Notes under the pieces: model-generated
Seen by the model: the letters and a program-made list of their open reading frames with translations, nothing else
Told to the model about the DNA's origin: nothing
Databases searched by the model: none
NCBI GenBank assembly: GCA_902796835.1
Contig: CADBQP010000048.1
Location: 44,892-108,891 of the forward strand
Direction: 5' to 3'
Source of the DNA: an uncultured Bacteroidales bacterium
Lineage (GTDB): Bacteria > Bacteroidota > Bacteroidia > Bacteroidales > Bacteroidaceae
Length of the DNA stretch: 64,000 bases
Program-made: the position numbers and the translations under genes
Shown: piece after piece, positions 17,027 through 29,712 of the stretch
How positions within the stretch are numbered: position 1 is the stretch's first letter
Layout: each line of letters starts with the position of its first letter

Positions 17027-17965
17027 ATGAATACAGCCTTCATATTTAACAAGGAGCGCGGCCTGAAAAGAGCCCTGCTTGATAGTTGGAAAGAGTTTGC
17101 GCTCAATTTCAAAAAATTTATGCGATTCGGATGGGCATGGTTGGTGGTAGCCGCATTTCTTATGACGTCTTCCTTTGCCGTGACCATCTATTTCGTTTAT
17201 AGATGGTTGGTGCCCATGAGCATATTGTTTTTAGAAATAGACGGGACGCTGTTCTCCACACACTTTTTGCAACAGCTTTTCCCGGGAGCGCTCTGGCTCT
17301 TGGCGGCGCTGGTTCTCTCATTCATATCGTGCCTCTTGATCCGTGCCATGGCCTATCGACAAGCTATCTATACCACCCGCACAAATCAGTTGCCTCAATT
17401 GTCTACCTGTGCTTTGGCTTGCTCCGTCTTTGGATGTGCCCGCTTAGTGCTTGCCCCCATGCTTCTAAGATGGGGTGCCGCCATCATTTTGTTTTTTGTT
17501 GGAACATTTGTAGCCAATGTCTATAGCATGTGGCTGCTATTGCCAGCTCTCTTGTTGCTGACCTATATTATCTTCGTTGTCTCCTTGGTTGAAAAGCACA
17601 TCGTGTTCAGTAGTCTTCAAAAAATCCCCACAAAAAAAATATCATTGCCCATCGCCCATCGAAATCTGGGACGTTGGATAGCATGGTGGCTTGCCACGCT
17701 CATACCCCTAGTCCTTCTGGGCATTTTGTGTGTGGCCCCTTATTGTGTGATGCTTTTGTCTTTTGTAGCCCAAAGTGCTTCGAATGTTATAGAGGGCAAT
17801 TTAGTAGTAAGCGCAGGCATGTGGGCAACCCTGATCATGTCTTCTCTAATTTTGGCCCTCTCTGTTCTCTCCATCGTGTGGTACCTTGTTTGGGCAGGAT
17901 CGCTGCGCTATATCTCATCGCCCGTCAACGAAAAATCTTCCGAAATGCAAAATAAGGCGCAATAG
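17027..17965 (+). CDS. Polytopic membrane protein of unknown function
   Basis: A 312-residue protein with about six hydrophobic segments, for example WAWLVVAAFLMTSSFAVTIY, LWLLAALVLSFISCLLI and WLLLPALLLLTYIIFVVSLV. The loops are basic. I do not recognise a family or motif. The ATG at 17027 is preferred over a TTG at 17000 that lies in the promoter-like sequence. It stands alone between the tRNA-Val pair and mgtC, all on the plus strand, which gives no clear hint of its role. Confidence 0.6.
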   Translation: MNTAFIFNKERGLKRALLDSWKEFALNFKKFMRFGWAWLVVAAFLMTSSFAVTIYFVYRWLVPMSILFLEIDGTLFSTHFLQQLFPGALWLLAALVLSFISCLLIRAMAYRQAIYTTRTNQLPQLSTCALACSVFGCARLVLAPMLLRWGAAIILFFVGTFVANVYSMWLLLPALLLLTYIIFVVSLVEKHIVFSSLQKIPTKKISLPIAHRNLGRWIAWWLATLIPLVLLGILCVAPYCVMLLSFVAQSASNVIEGNLVVSAGMWATLIMSSLILALSVLSIVWYLVWAGSLRYISSPVNEKSSEMQNKAQ

Positions 17966-18038
17966 TACGGAAAATTTCTTGCGTGCATACAATTATATTA
18001 TAGTTCCCGATAGCAAATTAAATAAAACACCATCAGTC

Positions 18039-18548
18039 ATGATCGATTCAACTACTCTCGATTTTAGCTTGAGAATTTTTGTGGCTGCGCTCCTTGGCGG
18101 TTTAATAGGCCTTGAGCGCGAATACAGGGCCAAAGAGGCAGGTTTCCGCACTCATTTTCTTGTGGCCCTCGGTTCAGCCCTTTTCATGATTGTATCAGCC
18201 TATGGCTTCGAAGGTGTGTCAATGGGAAACGAGAGCAGATGGGACGTGTCGCGTGTGGCGGCACAGGTTGTTTCGGGAATAGGTTTCATCGGTGCTGGCA
18301 CCATTATATTCAGCAAGAGCCAGAATGTGGTTCGCGGTCTTACCACGGCAGCTGGCCTTTGGGTGACGGCTGCCATAGGCCTAACCTGCGGGGGCGGTTT
18401 GTATGCGCTTGCTTTTATAGCCACATTTCTTGTACTTTTAGGACTTGAGGCTTTCAACATTGTTCTTCGCCGACTCGATAAACATCGCGACGGCACTAGG
18501 CAATCTGCCTCCAGCAACGAAGAGGAGGGGAGCGAATTAAATGTCTGA
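18039..18548 (+). CDS. MgtC/SapB family membrane protein
   Basis: A 169-residue protein read from the ATG at 18039; a longer frame from 17886 overlaps the previous gene and is unlikely. The MgtC core is clear: RIFVAALLGGLIGLEREYR, AGFRTHFLVALGSALFMIVS, VSGIGFIGAGTII and VRGLTTAAGLWVTAAIGL, giving four to five membrane segments. The acidic/polar C-terminal tail is short. In pathogens MgtC acts in Mg2+ limitation and inhibits the F-ATPase. The role in this organism is not known. Confidence 0.85.
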   Translation: MIDSTTLDFSLRIFVAALLGGLIGLEREYRAKEAGFRTHFLVALGSALFMIVSAYGFEGVSMGNESRWDVSRVAAQVVSGIGFIGAGTIIFSKSQNVVRGLTTAAGLWVTAAIGLTCGGGLYALAFIATFLVLLGLEAFNIVLRRLDKHRDGTRQSASSNEEEGSELNV

Positions 18549-18638
18549 ATTTGGGTCGTAGTTCTGGACATAGTTAGCCTTATATCAGCCCAAATACCCC
18601 AATAATTTTCCAAATAAGGAACTTTTGTGTTCAAAATG

Positions 18639-18770
18639 GCGCAAAAGTGGCCCAAGTGTGAAAAAAACTTGTTAAATAGTTTTGCATTTTCGCACACAAT
18701 GCCGTATATTTGCGCAAAAATTAACGTTTTGCGCACTAAAAGTTGCACACTGGAACCTCGAAATGCGCAA
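18639..18770. promoter_or_regulatory. Four GCGCAAA sites around the acyl-CoA synthetase promoter
   Basis: GCGCAAAA occurs at 18639-18646 and 18712-18719, its inverse TTTTGCGC at 18727-18734, and GCGCAA again at 18765-18770. The middle two form an 8-bp inverted repeat with a 7-bp spacer just after the TATATTTG box at 18705-18712, where a repressor would block transcription. The sites may be an operator; no regulator gene is adjacent. Confidence 0.45.
18681..18712 (+). promoter_or_regulatory. Bacteroidota-type promoter of the acyl-CoA synthetase gene
   Basis: TTTG at 18681-18684 and TATATTTG at 18705-18712, 20 bp apart. The leader to the ATG at 18800 would be about 80 nt and contains the TTTTGCGC half-site. 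Confidence 0.7.
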
Positions 18771-18799
18771 ATAAAACAGAATAAATCAAGCATTGATAC

Positions 18800-20476
18800 A
18801 TGGAACAGCTGAATGTAGACTTCATCGGTCGCATCGAAGAAGCAATCATCAAGTATTGGGATCACGAAGCACTGACAGATTATAAAGGAGCCACCCTTCA
18901 GTATAAGGACGTAGCCCGCAAAATAGAGAAACTCCACATACTATTCGAACGCGCTGGCGTTGAGCAAGGCGACAAAGTGGCTCTTTGTGGGCGTAATTGT
19001 GCACATTGGGCGGCAGCCTTCCTGGCTACACTGACATATGGAGCAGTGGCAGTGCCCATTCTCCACGAGTTTAAACCAGAACAGGTACATGCCATAGTGA
19101 ACCACAGCGATGCGAAAATTCTTTTCGTAGGCGATCAGGTTGGCCCCACTCTCACACCCTCAGAGATGCCCCACCTTGAAGGCATCATCAGCCTTGTCGA
19201 CTATCAGCTTGTGGAGAGTCGTTCCGATAAGCTCACCGATGCTCGCGAACGCCTCAATGCGCTTTATGGAGAGCGCTATCCCAAGAACTTCCGTCAGGAG
19301 CACGTCAAATATCGTCGTGCCGAGAGTGAAGAGCTGGCCCTTATAAATTATACGAGTGGCACAACCAGTCGTTCAAAGGGCGTACTCATTCCTTATCGTG
19401 CGCTTTGGTCAAACACTGAGTTTGCCTGTAGCGTTTATAACCACGTCTTTAAAGAAGGCGAGGGCCGCGTGATAAGCATTCTTCCCTTGGCCCATATGTA
19501 TGGCATGGCCTTCGAATTTCTCTACGAGTTCACACGTGGCGGACACATCTATTTCCTTACCCGCCTGCCGTCTCCAAAAATCATCATGAACGCCTTTGGA
19601 GAAATTAAACCCAATGTGGTTATAAGTGTGCCGCTCATTATCGAAAAAATCATCAAGAAGTCAGTGTTGCCCAAGCTCGAAACACCGAGCATGAAGATAC
19701 TTATGAATGTTCCCATCATTAACCAGCGCATTCAGGCTCGTGTTCGCGAAGAACTGAAGCAGGCTTTCGGTGGCGAATTCTACGAAGTAATTATAGGAGG
19801 CGCAGCCTTCAACAGCGAGGTGGAGCAATTCCTTCACAAAATTGGCTTTAATTTTACTGTTGGATACGGAGCCACAGAGTGCGCCCCCATTATTTGCTAC
19901 TCCAACTGGCAGCATTTTGTTCCGGGTTCGTGCGGAAAAGCTGCGCCGCGCATGGAGGTGCGCATCGACAGCCCCGATCCCGAACATGTAGTTGGAGAAA
20001 TTCTTACTCGAGGCATGAACGTCATGCTTGGTTACTATAAAAACGAAGAAGAAACCCGAAAGACAATTGATGCCGACGGATGGTATCATACTGGCGACCT
20101 CGGTGTGATGGATGCCGACGGAAACCTGTTCATTCGCGGACGTTCAAAAAACATGCTGCTCGGAGCGAGTGGTCAGAATATCTATCCCGAAGAAATTGAA
20201 GACCAACTTAATACACTTCCATACGTCAGCGAATGTGTGGTCATTCAGAAGGGCGAGAAACTCTACGGATTGGTATATCCCGATTTTGAGGAAGCCGAGC
20301 GCGACGGGCTTGACGAGACAGCTCTTGGCGAAGTAATGGAGCAAAATCGTGCCACACTCAATCAGATGATTCCTGCCTACGAACATCTTACTGCCATCAA
20401 GATTCGTCACGAGGAGTTCGAAAAGACCCCGAAGCGTAGCATTAAGCGCTTCTTGTACGTAGACGAAGAAGTGTAG
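18800..20476 (+). CDS. AMP-binding long-chain acyl-CoA synthetase (or acyl-ACP synthetase)
   Basis: A 558-residue member of the ANL adenylating superfamily. The P-loop-like motif is [15 protein letters not shown], followed by [21 protein letters not shown] and the C-terminal hinge [25 protein letters not shown] near the end supplies the catalytic lysine region. It activates a fatty acid as acyl-AMP and transfers it to CoA or ACP. Chain length cannot be read from sequence. It has its own promoter with a palindromic candidate operator, which suggests control by fatty acid supply. lptB follows after 49 bp. Confidence 0.85.
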   Translation: MEQLNVDFIGRIEEAIIKYWDHEALTDYKGATLQYKDVARKIEKLHILFERAGVEQGDKVALCGRNCAHWAAAFLATLTYGAVAVPILHEFKPEQVHAIVNHSDAKILFVGDQVGPTLTPSEMPHLEGIISLVDYQLVESRSDKLTDARERLNALYGERYPKNFRQEHVKYRRAESEELALINYTSGTTSRSKGVLIPYRALWSNTEFACSVYNHVFKEGEGRVISILPLAHMYGMAFEFLYEFTRGGHIYFLTRLPSPKIIMNAFGEIKPNVVISVPLIIEKIIKKSVLPKLETPSMKILMNVPIINQRIQARVREELKQAFGGEFYEVIIGGAAFNSEVEQFLHKIGFNFTVGYGATECAPIICYSNWQHFVPGSCGKAAPRMEVRIDSPDPEHVVGEILTRGMNVMLGYYKNEEETRKTIDADGWYHTGDLGVMDADGNLFIRGRSKNMLLGASGQNIYPEEIEDQLNTLPYVSECVVIQKGEKLYGLVYPDFEEAERDGLDETALGEVMEQNRATLNQMIPAYEHLTAIKIRHEEFEKTPKRSIKRFLYVDEEV

Positions 20477-20525
20477 TAGGCAAATAATCCCGATTTCCAG
20501 TAACATTGAAATTATAATAATCCCA

Positions 20526-21326
20526 ATGGAAAATACAACGTCGGACAGTCGTATGGTCCTACGCGCCGAAAACCTAGTTAAGCGCTACGGCAATCGCACA
20601 GTCGTGAACGAGGTCAGTTTCGACGTGAAGCAGGGAGAGATTGTGGGTTTGCTGGGGCCAAACGGAGCGGGAAAAACAACGTCATTCTACATGACTACGG
20701 GTCTTGTTGTTCCCGATGGCGGCCGCATATTCCTTAACGATATCGAGATAACAAATTTTCCTGTGTTTCGACGCGCCCAAGCAGGCATAGGCTACTTGGC
20801 TCAAGAAGCTTCGGTGTTTCGAAAAATGAGTGTGGAGGACAACATTATGTCGGTACTCGAGATGACAAAACTCAATCGCGAGGAGCGCATTGCCAAGATG
20901 GAGGATTTGCTCGATGAGTTCCGACTTCAGAAAGTGCGCAAGAACAAGGGCGACCAGCTTTCGGGCGGTGAGCGGCGCCGAACCGAGATTGCTCGCTGTC
21001 TGGCCATCGACCCTAAGTTCATCATGCTCGACGAGCCCTTTGCAGGAGTCGACCCTATTGCGGTGGAAGACATCCAGTTTATTGTTTGGAAACTCAAGGA
21101 CCGCAACATTGGAATCTTGATAACCGACCACAATGTGGAGGAAACGCTTTGCATCACCGAGCGCGCCTATCTGCTTTTCGACGGTCGCATTCTCTTCAAG
21201 GGAACTCCCGAGGAACTCGCTGCCAACCAGACGGTGCGCGACAAATATCTCACAAATAGTTTTAAGCTTCGCAAGAAGGACTTTCAGTTGATGGAGCAGC
21301 GGCGCGACCACGGCGCAGTGTCCTAA
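20526..21326 (+). CDS. lptB: LPS export ABC transporter ATPase LptB
   Basis: A 266-residue ATPase of the LptB2FG complex that pulls LPS from the inner membrane toward the outer membrane. Walker A is [11 protein letters not shown], the signature is [16 protein letters not shown], Walker B is [15 protein letters not shown], and the switch His is in [29 protein letters not shown] is typical of LptB rather than other ABC ATPases. The C-terminal extension past residue 245 ([15 protein letters not shown]) is a little longer than in E. coli. A terminator follows at 21357-21402. Confidence 0.9.
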   Translation: MENTTSDSRMVLRAENLVKRYGNRTVVNEVSFDVKQGEIVGLLGPNGAGKTTSFYMTTGLVVPDGGRIFLNDIEITNFPVFRRAQAGIGYLAQEASVFRKMSVEDNIMSVLEMTKLNREERIAKMEDLLDEFRLQKVRKNKGDQLSGGERRRTEIARCLAIDPKFIMLDEPFAGVDPIAVEDIQFIVWKLKDRNIGILITDHNVEETLCITERAYLLFDGRILFKGTPEELAANQTVRDKYLTNSFKLRKKDFQLMEQRRDHGAVS

Positions 21327-21356
21327 TATTGAGTCTCGGAGTGTTGTTTCCCCTTA

Positions 21357-21402
21357 GCGAGGTGCCTGAGCCAAAAGGCCGTGGGCGCCTCGCCATTTTT
21401 TT
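21357..21402 (+). terminator. Intrinsic terminator after lptB
   Basis: GCGAGG-GCC (21357 onward) pairs with GGCGCCTCGC, with an inner GCC/GGC helix, followed by seven T. Confidence 0.85.
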
Positions 21403-21442
21403 GTCGATAACTGATAATAATAACTCTTAATACGTAAAGATT

Positions 21443-23929
21443 ATGATTACATCTTTTCTTGTTTCCTTGCTCTTGGCAACAACTTCACCGCAGCAGCCCG
21501 ATACACTCTACGTGCCACAGGCACAGAGCGTGGCTCCTGTAGTTGTTCAGTTGCCCTATGTGATCGACAGCCTCGATGTGAAGCGTGCAAAATATGACAA
21601 AAAAGCTTTCTTTGAGGATAATAAGTCTCTGATGATTAAGCAAAAAGCTACCACAACCATTATGCGTGGTGCTGCATTAGGTCCGCATGATGTTGACGCT
21701 GTCTGCGTGGTGCATTTTCCTTTGACTGTCGACAGATATATGGACGTGGAAGTGGGAACCCGCACCATGCGGAATTTTGAAGTCTACCTGGATGGCAAAA
21801 AATCTGCCTCCAAGTTTACACTCCGCCCAGGTCAAGTAGATGTAGCCCTTGTAAGTCTTTCTGAAGCCCAGCGCCCTGATACTTTTCAGGTGTTTGTAAC
21901 TTCCAAATCGCTTTCCGGACTCAAGTTGGGCCCTCAGCCTCAGCCATTGAGCATGTCCAAGATGTATGGCGGGCCACACTATTCAAACGTAAGCCTTTCA
22001 CCTTCAGGCAAGTACCTCATCACCGTTTATTACGACCAAGACGAGGAGGCCAAAAACCACTATTGGACTACTATCACCGACGTGAAGAGTGACAAGGTGC
22101 TGTTTCGCAAGTCGAAGTGTGAAACCTTGCGCTGGATGCCACGGCGCGATGTGGTCTATTATGTGCGAGAATGGAACAAGTCTAAACAACTCGTCTGCTT
22201 TTCCCCCGAGTCGCTGTCCGAAACTGTTTTGGCCGATGACTTGCCAAGCCCTCGTTTCGTGATGTCGCCCGACGAGAGTTTTGTGGTTTATTATAAGGAA
22301 GAAAATCCCGACGACGATAAAAACGCTTTCAAGCGTTTGCAACACCCCGACGACCGCCAACCTAATTGGCGACAGCGCAGCAGCATGTATCTCTTCGATC
22401 TGAAAAAGGGTATAAGCCGCCGTCTCACGTACGGGCATACCAGTAGCTATCTGAGTGACATTTCGACCGACGGCAAGCATTTGCTCCTGAGCTATTCACG
22501 CATGGAACTGACGCGCTCTCCCTTTAGGTATTCCACCATTGTGGAGATGAACGTTGCCACAGGCAGAGTTGATACCCTCATCGCAGATGCTCCTTTCCTG
22601 GGCGAGGCCAAGTATGCGCTCGATGGGCATAATCTTGTCGTAAGCGGCTCTCCCAATGCTTTCGACAACGTAGGGAATGAAATTGGCGGAGCCATCGCAA
22701 ACCGCTATGATATGCGTTTGTTCCTATACGACCGCACTTCGCGAAGGGCAACACCGCTACTGCGGAATTTCAAACCGTCAGTCGAAGATTTCGAAGTGTC
22801 GCCAGTCGACGGAGATGTGTATTTCACGGCAACCAATGGCTATGGGAAGACGTTACATCGGCTCAATGTGAAGACCGCAAGCCGTGTGGAATACAAGCTC
22901 CCCGTGAGCTACGTGAGCCGTTGGAGTATTTCGTCAGAAGATAAGTCGCCACTAGTTTGTTTCACGGGCTTTAGTGGCGAGCGCGCCCGCGAATGCTACG
23001 TGGGTCGTCTTGGCAGTCAGCCCGAAGTGAAGCTTCGCAAAACTGGCGAAGTCGATTTCGATGAATGGTATGCGGGAGTAGCCATTGGCAAGTGTGTGGA
23101 TTGGAATTTCCGCAACAGCAAGGGCGATACAATAGTGGGCTTCTATTATCAGCCAGCCAACTTCGACGCGACTAAGAAATACCCGCTCATTGTTTATTAT
23201 TATGGCGGATGCACACCAGTGTCTAAGACACTCGAGTCTCACTGGCCCTTTGCGGCTATGGCTGCGCAAGGGTATATTATTTACGTGCTTGAGCCCAGTG
23301 GCGCCATAGGCTTTGGCCAGGAATTTGCGGCACGCCACGTCAATACATGGGGCGATGGTCCGGCACAAGACATTATTGAAGGAACAAAGGCCTTTGCCGC
23401 AGCCCACGCCTTCGTAGACTCCACTCGCATTGGTTGTCTCGGAGCCTCGTATGGCGGTTTCATGACGCAATATCTGCAGACTCAAACTTCGCTCTTCAAA
23501 GCTGCAATCTCTCATGCCGGCATCAGCAACATTGCCAGCTACTGGGGTGGGGGCTATTGGGGATATACATATGGAGAGGTGGCCCAATATGGAAGCTATC
23601 CATGGAATAATGCTCAGCTATACGTCAACCAGTCGCCACTCTTCCACGCCGACAAGATACACACTCCTTTGTTGTTGCTTCATGGTACAGTCGATACAAA
23701 CGTGCCGCCCACAGAGAGCCTTCAGATGTACACAGCGCTTCGCATACTGGGGCGACCCGTTTCCCACATTCAGATTGATGGAGAAAACCACATCATCACC
23801 GAGCCAGGAAAGCGCGCCAGGTGGCAGGAAGCCATGCTTGCATGGTTCGCCTATTGGCTTAAGGGTGAGAAGGAATGGTGGAAGGCCCTCTATCCCAACG
23901 ATAATTTCGGGCTTGATGCCGACCGATAG
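21443..23929 (+). CDS. S9 family serine peptidase (prolyl oligopeptidase/DPP-IV type), exported
   Basis: An 828-residue protein. A short hydrophobic N-terminus (MITSFLVSLLLATTS) suggests export. Residues from about 190 to 560 read as a WD-like beta-propeller with repeated LFDLKKG and VEMNVATG segments. The alpha/beta-hydrolase domain follows: nucleophile Ser in GASYGGFM near residue 669, Asp in HGTVDTNVPP near 750, and His in GENHII near 783. It should cut short peptides, often after proline, in the periplasm. It stands alone with its own terminator and is convergent with the beta-galactosidase gene. Confidence 0.87.
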   Translation: MITSFLVSLLLATTSPQQPDTLYVPQAQSVAPVVVQLPYVIDSLDVKRAKYDKKAFFEDNKSLMIKQKATTTIMRGAALGPHDVDAVCVVHFPLTVDRYMDVEVGTRTMRNFEVYLDGKKSASKFTLRPGQVDVALVSLSEAQRPDTFQVFVTSKSLSGLKLGPQPQPLSMSKMYGGPHYSNVSLSPSGKYLITVYYDQDEEAKNHYWTTITDVKSDKVLFRKSKCETLRWMPRRDVVYYVREWNKSKQLVCFSPESLSETVLADDLPSPRFVMSPDESFVVYYKEENPDDDKNAFKRLQHPDDRQPNWRQRSSMYLFDLKKGISRRLTYGHTSSYLSDISTDGKHLLLSYSRMELTRSPFRYSTIVEMNVATGRVDTLIADAPFLGEAKYALDGHNLVVSGSPNAFDNVGNEIGGAIANRYDMRLFLYDRTSRRATPLLRNFKPSVEDFEVSPVDGDVYFTATNGYGKTLHRLNVKTASRVEYKLPVSYVSRWSISSEDKSPLVCFTGFSGERARECYVGRLGSQPEVKLRKTGEVDFDEWYAGVAIGKCVDWNFRNSKGDTIVGFYYQPANFDATKKYPLIVYYYGGCTPVSKTLESHWPFAAMAAQGYIIYVLEPSGAIGFGQEFAARHVNTWGDGPAQDIIEGTKAFAAAHAFVDSTRIGCLGASYGGFMTQYLQTQTSLFKAAISHAGISNIASYWGGGYWGYTYGEVAQYGSYPWNNAQLYVNQSPLFHADKIHTPLLLLHGTVDTNVPPTESLQMYTALRILGRPVSHIQIDGENHIITEPGKRARWQEAMLAWFAYWLKGEKEWWKALYPNDNFGLDADR

Positions 23930-23971
23930 ATTAATCTCCACTTGAGCCTTCCAAGCTGGCTCATTTTTCAG

Positions 23972-24016
23972 TCCTACTGGCTTAGAAGTTCCACCTCCTG
24001 GGCCAGTAGGATTTTC
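23972..24016 (+). terminator. Intrinsic terminator after the S9 peptidase
   Basis: TCCTACTGGC (23972-23981) pairs perfectly with GCCAGTAGGA (24002-24011), followed by TTTTCTT. Confidence 0.75.
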
Positions 24017-24100
24017 TTGCGTGCCAATATGAAAATCTGTGACGTAGAATTTCTTTCTCATCGGCTATGAATTAAACATACTATGCCGCCTCCTTAAAAT

Positions 24101-24185
24101 TCCACCACGGTGAGAAAGTTTTCCCACCACGGTGAAAAAGTTTTCCCACCCTGATGAAAAAGTTTTTCCACCACGGTGAGAATTC
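24101..24185. repeat. Tandem 22-bp repeat (CCACCACGGTGAGAAAGTTT type), 4 units
   Basis: Units begin with CCACCACGG or CCACCCTGA at 24102, 24124, 24146 and 24168, an exact 22-bp period. Each unit joins a mini-palindrome CACC-AC-GGTG to GAAAAAGTTTTC, also palindromic. The array sits in the 362-bp gap between the convergent peptidase and beta-galactosidase genes, flanked by terminators at 23972 and 24212. A near-identical array occurs at 55940. Confidence 0.9.
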
Positions 24186-24211
24186 AAATTGCTCAGACTT
24201 GATAAAAAATA

Positions 24212-24245
24212 AATCCGCTTATACATTTTGCATAAGCGGATTTGT
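24212..24245. terminator. Bidirectional terminator between peptidase and beta-galactosidase
   Basis: AATCCGCTTAT (24212-24222) pairs perfectly with ATAAGCGGATT (24232-24242). An A-rich flank on the left and T on the right let it stop transcription from both sides. Confidence 0.8.
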
Positions 24246-24291
24246 TCTGTTTATCTCAGAGGTCGATGAGTCAGGATGGTTATATGCCAGC

Positions 24292-28077
<3,786 letters not shown>

Positions 28078-28143
28078 TCAAGAGATTAATTCTTGCCTTG
28101 TGAAACCACTTGGCGCAGTGTCCTCTCTCAGAATATAGTAAAA

Positions 28144-28181
28144 GTCAGAAAACCTATCCATTTAGGGACAAGCTTTCTGAC
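28144..28181 (-). terminator. Terminator after efp
   Basis: GTCAGAAA (28144-28151) pairs with TTTCTGAC (28174-28181). Read on the minus strand the stem is followed by TTTTACT. It separates efp from the beta-galactosidase gene. Confidence 0.6.
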
Positions 28182-28208
28182 ATTCGTTTTCTAATAGTGG
28201 CAAAAAAA

Positions 28209-28778
28209 CTATCCTTGCTTCACGCGGTTCACGTAAGAGCCGTCGCGCGTGTCAACTTCGATAATTTCGCCTTCATTGATAAAGAGAGGAACTCGAATCT
28301 CAACGCCTGTCTCCAATTTGGCTGGCTTCAGCGTGTTTGTGGCTGTGTCGCCCTTGAGTCCAGGTTCTGTATAGACAATTTTGAGTTGCGTCTTCACTGG
28401 CATCTCTGCATAGAGAATTGTTTCGGTCGAGGCATCGCTCACAACTTCAACAACGTCGCCTTCTTTCATGAAGTCAACGCCGGTAATGAGCTCTTTGGCA
28501 ATAACTACGTCGTCCCATGTTTCTTGGTTCAAGAAGTGAAATTCATCGCCTTCGGCGTAGCTGAATTGATAGGGGCGGCGCTCCACGCGAACGTCTTCGA
28601 GCGATTCGCCAATATTAAAGCGCTTCTCAAGCACACGGCCACTGACAACGTCTTTCAGAGTAGTGCGCATGATGGTGTTGCCCTTGCCAGGCTTTACGTG
28701 GAGAAAGTCGATGCAAAAATAAAGCTTGCCATCCATGCGGATGCATGTGCCTTTTTTAATGTCTTGTGATTTAATCAT
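28209..28778 (-). CDS. efp: Translation elongation factor P
   Basis: A 189-residue protein of standard EF-P length with the KOW-like N-terminal domain and two OB domains. The conserved loop KPGKGNTIMRTTLKD holds the lysine near residue 34 that many bacteria modify to help the ribosome through polyproline stretches. The C-terminal GLKGDTATNTLKPAKLETG and VPLFINEGEIIEVDTRDGSYV blocks are diagnostic. It has its own perfect promoter at 28827-28857. Confidence 0.95.
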   Translation of the reverse strand: MIKSQDIKKGTCIRMDGKLYFCIDFLHVKPGKGNTIMRTTLKDVVSGRVLEKRFNIGESLEDVRVERRPYQFSYAEGDEFHFLNQETWDDVVIAKELITGVDFMKEGDVVEVVSDASTETILYAEMPVKTQLKIVYTEPGLKGDTATNTLKPAKLETGVEIRVPLFINEGEIIEVDTRDGSYVNRVKQG

Positions 28779-28826
28779 TTTGTTGTTCTAAGCTATAGTG
28801 TGATTATTTGTTCCTTTTTTGCGCCG

Positions 28827-28857
28827 CAAAGTTAGACTTTTCTTTCCAAACGGCAAA
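28827..28857 (-). promoter_or_regulatory. Bacteroidota-type promoter of efp
   Basis: On the minus strand TTTG (28854-28857) and TAACTTTG (28827-28834) are separated by exactly 19 bp, about 48 bp upstream of the efp ATG. Confidence 0.85.
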
Positions 28858-28987
28858 ACCATCATTTATATATATGGTGTTGAAATTATTTAATATGTGT
28901 TAAACAACTTCTGTTCCCATCTTTTTATGCCTGCAAGCCTAAAAGAAACTAAAAAGCCAGTCTCTCGTGTGAATAATTCCTAATTTT

Positions 28988-29018
28988 TTTGTCTATCTCT
29001 TCGATTAGTTTAATTTTG
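28988..29018 (+). promoter_or_regulatory. Bacteroidota-type promoter of the SPOR lipoprotein gene
   Basis: TTTG (28988-28991), 19 bp, TAATTTTG (29011-29018); a perfect match 45 bp before the ATG at 29064. With the efp promoter it explains the 285-bp divergent gap, which otherwise shows only AT-rich sequence. Confidence 0.85.
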
Positions 29019-29063
29019 CAAAGGTTTAAGCAAATAATCATTCAAATTTAAAAAGATATTTTT

Positions 29064-29579
29064 ATGAAGAAAACAGTTTTTATCGCCTTGAGTTTGGGTG
29101 CAGTGATGGTTCTGACGGGTTGTAAGTCGCGCGAATCGCTTTATCGTCAAGCCTACGAAGAAGCTAAAGCCCAAGAAATGGAACAGAGCAAGCAGCAGGC
29201 TGCGCAGAATACGCAGGTAGTTGAAGTTAAACCGGCCACTCAGCAGGAGCCAAAGGTGGTTCCCATCACCGGCAACAATGACACAAGCGACACTCGTACC
29301 ATCCCTGGCGGATTCGAGGTAACCAGTGGTGAGCAGCTCAAAACCTTTAGCGTGGTGGTGGGCAGTTTCGTTACCGAGGCCAACGCTTCCGGACTTGCAC
29401 AGCGATTGAAGGCCAAGGGCTACGAAGCTCGCGTGTTGAAGACCAACGAAGTTATCAACGGACAGACACCTTGGTATCGCGTGGTGGCTTCTTCATATCA
29501 TGACAAAGCCAGCGCTATTGTTTCGCGCGATGAGTTGAAGGCAGACTTCCCTGGCGCTTGGTTGCTTTACAACAAGTAA
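29064..29579 (+). CDS. SPOR-domain lipoprotein
   Basis: A 171-residue protein. The N-terminus MKKTVFIALSLGAVMVLTGC is a lipoprotein signal with an LTGC lipobox. A Gln/Lys-rich linker follows to about residue 90. The C-terminal 75 residues form a SPOR domain (FSVVVGSFVTEANASGLAQR), which binds peptidoglycan strands lacking stem peptides, usually at the division septum. It has its own promoter and a very long terminator hairpin. Its exact role in division or envelope upkeep is unknown. Confidence 0.85.
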   Translation: MKKTVFIALSLGAVMVLTGCKSRESLYRQAYEEAKAQEMEQSKQQAAQNTQVVEVKPATQQEPKVVPITGNNDTSDTRTIPGGFEVTSGEQLKTFSVVVGSFVTEANASGLAQRLKAKGYEARVLKTNEVINGQTPWYRVVASSYHDKASAIVSRDELKADFPGAWLLYNK

Positions 29580-29584
29580 AATTG

Positions 29585-29694
29585 CGGCCTGAACTTTTTG
29601 CAATTTCTTTGCTTGTGGGCTGAAACGTACCTCGTTTTTGTGTGTTTCTGTCCCACAACCAAAGTTGAAATTGCACAGTTCCGGCCTTTTTTTT
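29585..29694 (+). terminator. Unusually long terminator-like inverted repeat
   Basis: GGCCTGAACT...TGCAATTTC...TTTG-TTGTGGG on the left pairs with CCCACAA...GAAATTGCA...AGTTCCGGCC on the right, about 34 bp of imperfect stem around a roughly 30-nt loop, followed by eight T. It occupies nearly the whole gap between the SPOR gene and rlmN. Confidence 0.7.
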
Positions 29695-29712
29695 AGCGCT
29701 CAAATAGATGTG

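Noticed and set aside
24101-24185. CRISPR-like appearance of the short tandem repeats
   Set aside because: The period is only 22 bp, the spacers are themselves repeated, and no cas gene is near. It is a tandem array, not repeat-spacer.
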